Assembly: GCF_004135645.1 (NCBI RefSeq)
Contig: NZ_SDPW01000001.1
Coordinates: 496,001 to 560,000, forward strand
Length of the DNA stretch: 64,000 bases
DNA from: Senegalimassilia faecalis
Lineage (GTDB): Bacteria > Actinomycetota > Coriobacteriia > Coriobacteriales > Eggerthellaceae
Reading direction: 5' to 3'
Below are positions 33,340-42,429 of the stretch, piece by piece. The notes under the pieces were generated by a model. It was given only the letters and a program-made list of their open reading frames with translations. It made no database searches and was not told the DNA's origin. A program made the translations under genes and the position numbers. Each line of letters begins with the position of its first letter. Within the stretch, counting starts at the first letter, position 1.

Positions 33340-35413
33340 CTACACCAACGGATTGCGTTTGAAGTCCCAGGAGGTTTCAAACGAGTCCCAGTCGAGTTTG
33401 GATAATTTGATGTTGAAGCTGGACAAGTCGTCAATCAACTTCGACTTCCCCCTGTCATCTATCTCTAATAGGGGAAGAGATTTAATATCTCTAACTTGAA
33501 GATTCATCGTAGGATTAAGAATGTCGAGATATACTTGGGCAATTGAGCAATTCAGGAATGCGAGACACCAAGTCTCTCGATCACCAAGCTTGCATATTAC
33601 TGGCCCGGATTTATCCCAAATACAACCGTCATCAATATGGCGAAAACAAGCCCTGCCGGAAGTTAACATTGTGTATGTAATTCCGCCTTGGTACCAATAG
33701 CGCTTTGGCAACAAAGTAGATGTCGGATTATCGCAATAATATCCGCATGCATCATCGGACCAATCAATCACGTGGATAAGATTCCCGTACCAACGACGAA
33801 ATTCACCGCCCTTAGAATAGGGCATCCAACTATGCCCAACTTTACATGAAGTGACCTCCCAGAAAAACCTAAGATAAAGGTCATTATTACCTGTAATGTT
33901 TGGACTTCCGGTGTAATCAGAAATAGAATCAACTGAATACCCAGCTATAAAGGCATCGAGCGCAGTCGATGGTAACCAGTAGGCTATGGGGGTGCCGGGG
34001 ATTTGTTTGAAGGCGTCGGCGTTGCGGCGGTAGAACCAGCCGCAGTCGGGGTTTTGGATGGCCTCGAGCGCTCGCGGCGCCTGGACATTGGCACCGGTAA
34101 AATCGGCCAGGCGCACGTAGCCGCCCTCGTAGCTGTCAATGTGAGAGTTGTGGAACGTGAAGGTGCATATAGGCACCGTCGCCCCAGCGAACCCGGAGTA
34201 CTCCAGCTGAATCAAGGACGTGATTGTCTTCTCGTTAATCAGCTTCACGCGAAGCTTTTCATAGCTGCCAATAAACATCCACACAAACGGGGTCATCATG
34301 CCCACTTCGCCATGCTCTTTAGCGAAATCGGTAATGCGCGCGATGAACGACGAGAACAAATCGCTCTTCACGTCGGGATAATGCTTCTTCACCCACTTGC
34401 TCATGAAAGGGCCGAAGCTGCTGGACCCCATATACGGAGGGTTGGCCACCACGCAGTGGCAGCGCTCGGCCAGCGCGTCACACACGTCCTTGGCGCAGGC
34501 CACCCTTCCGGCAACGTTCGCCGTGAACATGTCGCCACCGGCGGAGCGGGACAGCGCCTCAGCGTCGGCGGCAAGCGCCGCAAGCTCGTCTTCCGTCGGA
34601 TCCAGCAGGCTGCCCACCTCGTCCAGGTGCGCCAGCGCCTCCAGCAGATGCGGGTGCTTGCGCAGCGCGGCGGTCTCGGGCAGCTCGTCCTCGGCTATAA
34701 CAACGGGCGCCAGCACGCGCACCTGGGCCCGCACCCCCCTGCCGAAGAAGCGGCGGTCGTGCTCGCGGGCACACATGGCCAGCGCCAGGCTTGCCAGCTG
34801 GACAGCGCGCGGGTCAATCTCCAGGCCGCGCAGGTTGTTCTGCAGGATCAGGCTCGGGATGTCGCGCTCGCGGTGGCCGCGCTCCAGGTACATCGCGAAC
34901 AACAGCTCGAACGCGTACACCAGGATGTGGCCCGAGCCGCACGCCGGGTCGCACAGGGTTATGTCCTCGGGCCCATCGACGGCGATGAAGTCCTCGTGGG
35001 CGGCGTCGGGCTCGATATAGTACTCCATCTGCTCGCGCAGGGGGCTTTGCGGGTTGTTCAGCATCCACAGCCTGCCCAGGCTGTTCTGCACCATGTAGCG
35101 CACGATCCACTCGGGCGTGAACAGCTGGGTGGCCGCCGGCAGCGTTTCGGGCGTGGCCTTGTCCTTCGACTTGAAGAACGCGTCCTTGGCCTCGGCGTTG
35201 TAGTACTGGTACATCCAGCCCAGGATCTCCACGTGCCCCAGCCAGTCGGCCTCGGGGATGCCCTCCACCATGGCCTCGATGACGCCGCCCTTCGCCATGA
35301 GGCGGTCGGGCAGCAGCAGCTCCATGGCATCGCCCACCGGCTCGAACACGCCCGGCAGGCACGCGGCCAGCTCGCGGCACTGACACAACAGCAGGTAGCG
35401 GAACAGCGCCTCG
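33340..35413 (-). pseudogene. pglX: PglX methyltransferase and target-recognition part, cut by IS21
   Basis: The main body of the BREX-1 adenine-N6 methyltransferase. SAM-binding motif I is ITLCDPACGSGHILVYAFEL, and the catalytic motif IV is CHCVVANPPYMGSSSF (NPPY). The target-recognition region follows and ends DWDSFETSWDFKRNPLV and a stop. The 5' end is severed at 35413 by the IS21 element. Joining this to 37704-38145 with one copy of the 5-bp duplication gives an uninterrupted 837-codon frame. From about 33980 to the stop the DNA becomes clearly AT-rich. Without the N-terminus it is unlikely to be expressed as a functional enzyme. Confidence 0.88.
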
Positions 35414-35574
35414 TGTTAGCGCTACTGTAAAAACAACCATTTTGACCAACGCTCAATAACCAATCATGCCAACGCAATCCCGCCATTTGCGCCAACGCAT
35501 TTTCACCATTTCCACCAACGCCGGGACTTACGCTTCGATCGACGAGCGAACGATGCTTTCGGGAGGAGCGGGCC

Positions 35575-36813
35575 GTGGCGGAGAAGAACCTGATCGGAGA
35601 GTTGGACATGTACAGGGAAGCGGGCATAAAGCCCAACTTCAGCGACATAGCGAAGCGCTACGGCAAGGACAGGCACACCGTGGCGTCGTACTGGAGGGCC
35701 GAGGGCGGGCGGCCCCACGACGGGCGCGGCGACAGGGCGGGCTCGTTCGACGCGCACATCGAGGAGGTGGCAGCCAAGGCGCAACTGCCGGGAGTCACCA
35801 AGAAGGGCATCCACGAGTGGCTGCTGCACAGGTATCCCGGCGAGGACCTGGCCGGCTACAACGCCTTCACCCAGTTCATGCGCAAGAACGGCATCGCCGT
35901 CGGGGCCTCCGGGGGCCCGGAGCCGCACCCGCGCTTCGAGACGCCGCCCGGACTGCAGCTGCAGTTCGACTGGAAGGAGTCCGTCAAGATGGCAAACCGC
36001 GACGGCGAGCTGTTCGAGTTCAACGTGTTCGCGGCGACGCTGGGCCATTCCCGCAGGCACATATTCATCCGGTCGAGGACCAGGACGACCGACGACCTGG
36101 TCAGGTGCATGTACGCCACGATCGCGAGGCTCGGCGGCGTGCCGCGCGAGTGGGTCACGGACAACATGTCCGCCCTGGTGACGATCAAGGGCGGCAGGCG
36201 CCTCAAGGTCCAGCGCGCATACGAGTTCGCCAAGGCCGCCGGCTTCGAGCTGAAGCTGTGCCGCCCGCGCAGCCCCCAGACGAAGGGCAAGGTCGAGTCG
36301 TCGAACCGCTTCCTGTCGCGGCTCATGGCCTACCAGGGCGACTTCGACGGCTGGGACGATATCGACGAGATCGTCGCGCGGATCGAGGACGCCAGCAACT
36401 CCGAGCCCAACGAGACCACGGGGCTGCCGCCCTCCGCGCTGTTCATGGAGGAGAAGGACGCGCTGCTGCCCGTCGGCAACCTGCGCGCCCTCGAGGAGGC
36501 GATGGGCGACGTGGTGCGCGTGGCCAGGGTGCCGGCCACGATGCTGGTGAGCGCGCACGGCGAGCCCATGTCGGTGCCCAGGCGCTGCATCGGCAGGCCC
36601 GCCCGCATCGTCTGCATGCCCGGCGGCGCGATGGACTGCTACGTCGGCGGCGAGCTGGTGGCGACGCACGTGGCGGGCGGGCCGGCCTACGACCCGGCGC
36701 ACTACGCCGAGGCCATGGCCGGCAAGCGGTGGTTCGGCGACGCCGCCGGCGACATCGAGGCGGCCGCCGCGGCCAACCTCGGCCTGCTCGACTCGATAGG
36801 GGGCTCGCTGTGA
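35575..36813 (+). CDS. istA: IS21 family transposase IstA
   Basis: A 412-residue DDE transposase. The N-terminal HTH is IAKRYGKDRHTVASYW; the rve-type catalytic core shows LQLQFDWKESVKMANRDGE (first D), REWVTDNMSALVTI (second D) and QTKGKVESSNRFL (E). It starts at a GTG preceded by GGGAGGAG, and its TGA overlaps the istB GTG. Appears intact. Confidence 0.93.
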   Translation: MAEKNLIGELDMYREAGIKPNFSDIAKRYGKDRHTVASYWRAEGGRPHDGRGDRAGSFDAHIEEVAAKAQLPGVTKKGIHEWLLHRYPGEDLAGYNAFTQFMRKNGIAVGASGGPEPHPRFETPPGLQLQFDWKESVKMANRDGELFEFNVFAATLGHSRRHIFIRSRTRTTDDLVRCMYATIARLGGVPREWVTDNMSALVTIKGGRRLKVQRAYEFAKAAGFELKLCRPRSPQTKGKVESSNRFLSRLMAYQGDFDGWDDIDEIVARIEDASNSEPNETTGLPPSALFMEEKDALLPVGNLRALEEAMGDVVRVARVPATMLVSAHGEPMSVPRRCIGRPARIVCMPGGAMDCYVGGELVATHVAGGPAYDPAHYAEAMAGKRWFGDAAGDIEAAAAANLGLLDSIGGSL

Positions 36814-37598
36814 GCGCCGCCGTGCAGGCCAGCCCCCTCAACCGCCTGGCGGCCAACCTCGAGGAGCTGGGGCTCGAGGGCATGGCGTCGTCGGTGCCCG
36901 AGTACGTCAGGCTCGTCGCCGACGGGAGGAAGAGCCTGGTCGACGCCATGCTCGAGCTCACCGACGCCCAGATAGCCCTCAAGCGGCGCGCCGACGACGA
37001 GCGCCGCACGAGGATGGCCAACTTCCCCTACATAAAGACGCTGGCCGACTTCGACTGGGGCTTCCAGCCGAGCGTGCCGCGCGGGCTGGTCGAGCAGCTG
37101 GCCACGCTCGAGTTCATCGACCGCGGCGACAACGTCGTGCTCGTCGGCAGCCCGGGCGTCGGCAAGACCCACCTGTCGATAGCCATAGGCCACGAGGCGG
37201 TGATGGCCCGCAAGCAGGTGTACTTCGCCGACTGCTCGAGGCTGGTCGAGGACCTCAAGCACGCCTCGGCGAAGGAGGCGCTGGCGCGCAGGATGCGGTT
37301 CTACGAGCACTGCAGCCTGCTGATAATAGACGAGCTCGGCTACCTCGACATCGGCAAGGAGGGCGCCGACCTGCTGTTCCAGCTGGTCAACAGGCGCTAC
37401 GCGCTCAAGCGGTCGACCATCGTCACGACCAACGTGCCGGTGGGCAGGTGGGGCGACGTGTTCGGCAGCAACGTCACGGCCTCGGCGGTGGCCGACAGGC
37501 TTTGCCACCATTGCGCGATGATCAAGATAACGGGACGGTCATATCGCCTGAAGGACGTATCCATCGGCGGTGAGGACGGGAAGGAGGAGGGCGCCTAG
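36810..37598 (+). CDS. istB: IS21 family ATP-binding helper IstB
   Basis: A 262-residue AAA+ ATPase similar to DnaC. Walker A is LVGSPGVGKTHLSIAIGHEA, Walker B is SLLIIDELGYLDIG, and sensor 1 lies in RSTIVTTNVPVGRWGDVFGS. It starts at GTG 36810, overlapping the istA stop (translational coupling). It assembles on DNA and directs IstA to the target. Confidence 0.93.
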   Translation: MSAAVQASPLNRLAANLEELGLEGMASSVPEYVRLVADGRKSLVDAMLELTDAQIALKRRADDERRTRMANFPYIKTLADFDWGFQPSVPRGLVEQLATLEFIDRGDNVVLVGSPGVGKTHLSIAIGHEAVMARKQVYFADCSRLVEDLKHASAKEALARRMRFYEHCSLLIIDELGYLDIGKEGADLLFQLVNRRYALKRSTIVTTNVPVGRWGDVFGSNVTASAVADRLCHHCAMIKITGRSYRLKDVSIGGEDGKEEGA

Positions 37599-37703
37599 AC
37601 GCCGGAAGCGGCGCATCAGCGTTGGCGAATCCGGCGCATCCGCGTTGGCGCGATTGGCGAAAATACGTTGGTGAAAATGGTGAAAAATATATTGACGCTA
37701 ACA

Positions 37704-38145
37704 CCTCGTCGTCGCCGGCCTGCTTCAGCTCCACCACGCGCGCCGGGTCCATGTCCCCGATCTCGACGTCGAGCGCCTGGTCGAGCGCCTGCGAGCCGAG
37801 CGCGCCCGCCTCGTCGGAGAACATGCGCGCGCGGCTGGGCAGGTAGTCGCGCAGCTCCATGAAGCGGATGGCCACGATGCGGTTGAACCACGTGTAGGCT
37901 GCCTTGTCACGCAGGCGAGCCCAGCCGCGGGCCGCGTCGCCCGCGCCCAGGGCGTCGCGCTGGCGCAGCAGGTCGGCGCGCTGGGCGCGCTCCTGGGGTG
38001 ACAACGGCACGCCGGCCACGGCATCGAGCTGCTCGGCCGCGTCGGCCTCGGGCGTGACGCCGTATTTCGCCATGCACAGCTCGACGCCGCGCGTCAGCTG
38101 CTCGCGCGCGAAGGAGCAGAAGTTCTTGATGGCTGCATCGTTCAT
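37704..38145 (-). pseudogene. pglX: N-terminal part of PglX, severed by IS21
   Basis: Starts MNDAAIKNFCSFAREQLTRG and reads through WFNRIVAIRFMELRDYLPSR, the conserved PglX N-terminus, to VVELKQAGDDE at the IS junction. AAAGGGGA precedes the ATG. Translation then enters the insertion sequence and stops after ~60 foreign residues. It is 24 bases downstream of the brxC stop in the operon. Precise loss of the IS would restore the reading frame into the methyltransferase part. Confidence 0.88.
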
Positions 38146-38169
38146 AATCGGTCCCCTTTCCGCGTCGGC

Positions 38170-41100
38170 CTAGATCAGGCTGATAGCGTCGTTGCCTTCC
38201 AGGTTTTCCAGCAGCTGTTTTCGCAGATCAGCCAGGTATTCGTCCACCTGAGCCGGCGTTTCCAGCATGGCGCGCTTGCACACCTGTGCGCGGCGCACTT
38301 CCTTCACCTGGCGCTTCGGCGCGGCAGGCTTCGCCGTTTCGTACACGTTGCGCACCACGCTGCCGTCGTCGGTTTTGTGCGGCACGCTGATTTCGCGGGC
38401 GGCCTTCTGGCGGGCAGCTTCCACCGCCGCGTCGATGCTGCGCTGGGCTGCGGTTGCCTTCTGCTGCAGCTGGAAGCGTAGGGCGTCGATGCTCTGGGCG
38501 GTTTGCGCGGCGTGCGCGGTGCTTTTCATGCTTTCCAAGCTGGTTTTTGCCTGGTTGAACGCATCGGCAGCGGCTTCGGGGAATTCGTCCTGCCCCTCGG
38601 CATAGGTTTGCAAGCCCGCAAGTTCGGCAGTCAGCGCGTCCAAGAATTCCCGGCGATGCGCCGCAACCACTTCGCCGTGCGCTTTGCGGATGGTTTTATT
38701 CAGGTCCGACAGCCGCGGAACGTCCGGCACCGCCGACTGCAGGATCCCCTTCGCACTCGCAATGGCCTGCTGAGCCTCTTCGCTGACGTCCATGGCCGCG
38801 CCCTCGGCCGCGACGCTTTCCAGCAAAGCAACCGACTCGTCGAAAATGCGCTGCTGATTGGAGAAGAACTCGTCGACATACTCTTTTTTGTCATCGGCGA
38901 AATCAAGCAAATCGTCCTCGGCCTGTTTGAACGCGCGCAGCAGGACCTCGGGGTCGTTTTGCTGATCGCGCACCTGGGTCATGGCGTGCAGGCCGTCTTC
39001 AATCACCTGCTGGAAGGGGTACGGGTAAGCGCGCGTGCCGATGTAGTGCTGGCGCATCAGGGCCTGGCACTGCTCGATGCCGTTGTCCAGCTCGGCCTTC
39101 ACGCGATTCACCAGGCCGTCTTCGTCGGCGGGGATGTCGCGTGCGCCCGTGAACTTGCCCAGGATGTCGCGGCACTTCTTCAGCAGCGCCTCGTTCATTT
39201 TCACGCGGCGCTTGATTTCGACCTTGTCGGCGTTTTTACGCAGGTAATTGATCATCTCCCTGTCGGTACACGCCACCGGAGCGCCCGCGAACAGCACCGT
39301 TGCCCGCTGGCCCGCAAGCAGGCGCGCCACCGTGGCGGCCACGTCGACCTCGCGCCAGCCGTACGGCTCGGCCTGGAACTTGCGCTGCACGTCGCCCACC
39401 GTCGTTTGTTGGTGGATGCGCTCTTGCAGCTGCAGGTGTTCCTCCACCGCGGCGCAGGCTTTCTCATTGCCGCCGCCGAAGCCCTCAAGGCCGTCCTGGC
39501 CCGCGCCGCGCAGGATGCGAATGATGTCGCCGTCGCCTTCCACGGAGTCGGTGATGTAGCCGGCCTTGCTGAACACGCTTTCGGCCAGGCGCGCCAGCGC
39601 GTCGTCGATCACGCCCTTCGCGTTGGTGGCGCGCACCTTCACCGCATCGCCGTTCACGAAGCAGCGCGCGTGCGCTACGGCGTCTTCCAAAAGCTTCGTA
39701 GCCTCTTTCTCGTCGAAGGCCGCCTGGCGTTGCTTGCCCATGATGATCTGCTGCGTGCTCGGCGGCAGCTGGGCCAGGTTCTTCGTGCGCGCATATTTGC
39801 GCACCTTGGCCACGCCCAGCAGCACGTCGTAGTAGTCCTTGTCGTTGTCCAGCACCACGATGGCCTGGTTGGCGCTTTTCACCGTCAGCTCGCCATCGAT
39901 TGCGTTGGACAGGTCATCGTTTGCCAGGGTTATCACGTTCAGCTTCATGTCATGCTGAGCCGTGCCGTATAGCGAGTTGTCCACGTAGCGGTCGATGGGG
40001 AAATTGTTCGCCCCGCACGCCAGTTTACTTTGCGTGTATATGCCGCCGAACAGGGATTTCTTGATGCTTTCGATCACCTCGGCCGTATCCACCGACGTTT
40101 CGGATATCTCGCGCGCAATGTCTTGCTCTTCGTCGGTGAGAAAGTTGTACGTGTCGCCCTGGCGCGCCACGTAGTTCTCGCGCACCAGACGCGCCAGCGA
40201 TTCGGTGACCTGCTGACGCAGCGCCATCATGTCCACGTTCATGTCGTCAGCCATCAGGATGGTGATGTTGTTGATGGTGGACTTGATGTAGTCGATATAG
40301 CGGATCAGGTACAGCAGCTTCAGCAGGCTTACGTCTTCGGGCTTAAGGCCGCGACCGGCGTCGGCGGCGTCTTGCGCACGCGTGATCACCTGGATGATGC
40401 CGTGCTCCAAGTCCTTCGAGATGGTGTCGAAGAAACGCCAAAACGGCACAAGCGCCGTGGTTTGCTGCTCCTGCAGCGCCTGGGCCGATTCCTGGAACGC
40501 CGACAGCATGCTGCGCTCGCCCGTGGACATGTGCTTGGCCTTCACGCCGTGCTTGCGCACTTCGGTCATGACGTCGGGCAGCACCTTGAACTGGTAGTTC
40601 ACGAACGGGTAGCTTTCGCAGAAATCCGTTTGCCCGTCAAAGCCCACTAGGTCACCGCGCGAGCCTTCGAACGTGAACAGGTTCTTCAGCGTGGGGCTTT
40701 TCTCGGCATATTCGTTAGCTAGCTCCAAAGTCGCCGCCGGGGTTTTTTCCAACACGCGGCGCTTGATGACCTCGTCCACGCTAGAGCTGGAAAGCGACAG
40801 GCGCGTGTTGAAGCGGCCTTGGATTTTCGAGAAGTCGTCGCCCACGATCATGGCCACCTCGTCGATGGCTTCCTGGCTGGTCACCATCACCCACACACGC
40901 CCGCCGCAGCGCGCGCCGAATTCCTCCACCAGCGTCTGCAAATTCAGCATCAGGTTTTGGCCTTCGCCGATGAATTGACCAGTTTCGTCTGCCATGAACA
41001 GCAGGCGGAACCGACCGCCGTTTTCAGCCGCGCGCGCTTCGCAGTACTTGTTCACCTGGGACACGAAGCTGTCGATGGCGATGACGTCGTCCTCTTCGCC

Positions 41101-41787
41101 GTCGTACCAATGACGGGCGGCTATCTCGCTCATGCCCAGCACCTTTTGCAGCACTTCCACCATCCCGTCTTCGTAGAAGTCGTAGTCGGTGCGCGCATCC
41201 AGCCAGTCCATGCCAGTTACGTTTGCGAACGCTTCACGGAACTCGGCGGTTTTGCCGCGCTTCTCCACGAATTGCTCCAGTTTCGCCACCTTCAGGTTCT
41301 CGCCGCAAAAGCCCAGATTCTCGTAGAACACGCGCTCGAACGCGCGAAGCAGCGCCGTTTCCGCCGTGTCGCCGCTTTTCCATTTGCCGCCCTTCGCGTC
41401 AATGTCGAACAGCATGGCCTCGGTGGGCACTTCAGCACAGCGGCGCATGTTTTCGTACACCAGGGGGTCTTTCAGCTTGCCATCGAAGTAGTCGATGACG
41501 CGCTTGCCGCCCACTTCGCCATTTTCCAGCACGTACGACAGCATTTTCAGGAAGTGCGATTTGCCCGAGCCGAAGAAGCCCGAGATCCACACGCCGATTT
41601 TGTCCGTGGGCACGTCCAGCGCGCGGGCGTAGCTTTCGAAGAAGTGCGCAAAGTGGCCTTGCAGCTCGCGCGTTACCACGTATTCGGAAAGCTCCTGCTT
41701 CACCGATTCCTCGTCGGACTGCTGGACTTTGATGACGCCGTTGATGGAGCGGTTGATGTCTTTGTCGAAGATGTCGCGAATGTGCAT
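38170..41787 (-). CDS. brxC: BrxC, large ATPase of type 1 BREX
   Basis: A 1205-residue protein of the BREX P-loop ATPase family. MHIRDIFDKDINRSINGVIK is the conserved start; Walker A is at residues 70-80 (GFFGSGKSHFLK); RLLFMADETGQFIGEG is the Walker B region. The C-terminal half is long coiled-coil (residues ~850-1130) with many Glu/Lys/Gln, ending NLEGNDAISLI. Length fits the family. AGGAG precedes ATG 41787. BrxC is core to both BREX methylation and exclusion. Frame intact. Confidence 0.95.
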   Translation of the reverse strand: MHIRDIFDKDINRSINGVIKVQQSDEESVKQELSEYVVTRELQGHFAHFFESYARALDVPTDKIGVWISGFFGSGKSHFLKMLSYVLENGEVGGKRVIDYFDGKLKDPLVYENMRRCAEVPTEAMLFDIDAKGGKWKSGDTAETALLRAFERVFYENLGFCGENLKVAKLEQFVEKRGKTAEFREAFANVTGMDWLDARTDYDFYEDGMVEVLQKVLGMSEIAARHWYDGEEDDVIAIDSFVSQVNKYCEARAAENGGRFRLLFMADETGQFIGEGQNLMLNLQTLVEEFGARCGGRVWVMVTSQEAIDEVAMIVGDDFSKIQGRFNTRLSLSSSSVDEVIKRRVLEKTPAATLELANEYAEKSPTLKNLFTFEGSRGDLVGFDGQTDFCESYPFVNYQFKVLPDVMTEVRKHGVKAKHMSTGERSMLSAFQESAQALQEQQTTALVPFWRFFDTISKDLEHGIIQVITRAQDAADAGRGLKPEDVSLLKLLYLIRYIDYIKSTINNITILMADDMNVDMMALRQQVTESLARLVRENYVARQGDTYNFLTDEEQDIAREISETSVDTAEVIESIKKSLFGGIYTQSKLACGANNFPIDRYVDNSLYGTAQHDMKLNVITLANDDLSNAIDGELTVKSANQAIVVLDNDKDYYDVLLGVAKVRKYARTKNLAQLPPSTQQIIMGKQRQAAFDEKEATKLLEDAVAHARCFVNGDAVKVRATNAKGVIDDALARLAESVFSKAGYITDSVEGDGDIIRILRGAGQDGLEGFGGGNEKACAAVEEHLQLQERIHQQTTVGDVQRKFQAEPYGWREVDVAATVARLLAGQRATVLFAGAPVACTDREMINYLRKNADKVEIKRRVKMNEALLKKCRDILGKFTGARDIPADEDGLVNRVKAELDNGIEQCQALMRQHYIGTRAYPYPFQQVIEDGLHAMTQVRDQQNDPEVLLRAFKQAEDDLLDFADDKKEYVDEFFSNQQRIFDESVALLESVAAEGAAMDVSEEAQQAIASAKGILQSAVPDVPRLSDLNKTIRKAHGEVVAAHRREFLDALTAELAGLQTYAEGQDEFPEAAADAFNQAKTSLESMKSTAHAAQTAQSIDALRFQLQQKATAAQRSIDAAVEAARQKAAREISVPHKTDDGSVVRNVYETAKPAAPKRQVKEVRRAQVCKRAMLETPAQVDEYLADLRKQLLENLEGNDAISLI

Positions 41788-41796
41788 GGTTGGCTC

Positions 41797-42429
41797 CTAA
41801 GAGATGTCGAAAGCGCGGTAGTAATTGCCATCGTCAAGCATGTTGAACAGGGAAAACGACTGCCCGTTGAAGCGGCCCGGATACGCCACCACCACGGGGA
41901 TGTCGCCGAATGCGACGTGCATGTTGTCAAGCAGCGTGTGCACGCGCAGAAACGGGTAGATTTCGCCCACGCCGGTAAGCAGCAGCACGTCGCCGGGCTG
42001 GTGCGGCTCGTAGGCAAGCTCGGCAGCCAGCGCCTCGGGCGTGGCGATGCTGCGCAGGCGTTTCAGCAGGTGGTCGCTGCCGCGACGGGCTTCCTGCTTG
42101 GGCACGGCGGCCAGGATGCGCTTTTTCTCCAGCAGGCCCAAAAACGTGTCGTACAGGTTGCGCACTATCAGGTTGCACGGCAGCGCGCCGTTGGCCGATT
42201 CCGCTTCTAGCTGCGCGAAGAACTCGCGCGCCCGCAGCTCCAAGCTGGCGTCGTAGCAAAACGTGAAGAAGCCGATTTCGTTGCCCAGGCCGCGGTTGTG
42301 CAGGAAGTCGTCTTCGCCCAGGCGGGCACGCAGGGCCTCGCAGCGACGGGCGAAATCGTCCTGCGCGCGGGCGGCTTTCGAGTGCGCTTGCAGTGTGCGC
42401 GATGCGTATTGGTAACGCGACGGGACCAT
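41797..42429 (-). CDS. brxB: BrxB, BREX type 1 core protein (DUF1788)
   Basis: A 210-residue soluble protein. The stretches FFTFCYDASLELRAREFFAQ, LIVRNLYDTFLGLLEKKRIL and VLLLTGVGEIYPFLRVHTLL, then IPVVVAYPGRFNGQSFSLF, match the DUF1788/BrxB family, whose C-terminal VlLltGVGevyPfvR..... P.v.f.PG is diagnostic. Its ATG directly abuts the brxA TAA. Intact; biochemical role unknown. Confidence 0.92.
   Translation of the reverse strand: MVPSRYQYASRTLQAHSKAARAQDDFARRCEALRARLGEDDFLHNRGLGNEIGFFTFCYDASLELRAREFFAQLEAESANGALPCNLIVRNLYDTFLGLLEKKRILAAVPKQEARRGSDHLLKRLRSIATPEALAAELAYEPHQPGDVLLLTGVGEIYPFLRVHTLLDNMHVAFGDIPVVVAYPGRFNGQSFSLFNMLDDGNYYRAFDIS

Larger units (their letters stand above)
35414..37703 (+). 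mobile_element. IS21 family insertion sequence, complete
   Basis: A 2,290-bp element with TGTTAGCG at the left end and CGCTAACA at the right, carrying istA and istB. Multiple CCAACGC-type repeats occur inside the left end (35451-35523) and as GCGTTGGC/ACGTTGGT inside the right end (37619-37671), the usual IstA-binding repeats of IS21. The target duplication is CCTCG at 35409-35413 and 37704-37708. It is inserted in pglX in the opposite orientation to the BREX operon. All features indicate a recent and possibly still active insertion. Confidence 0.92.

Noticed and set aside
35466-36809. A long frame upstream of and continuous with istB, suggesting a 710-residue fusion
   Set aside because: The first part is an out-of-frame reading of istA. 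The overlapping GTG at the istA stop is the standard istB start in IS21 elements.
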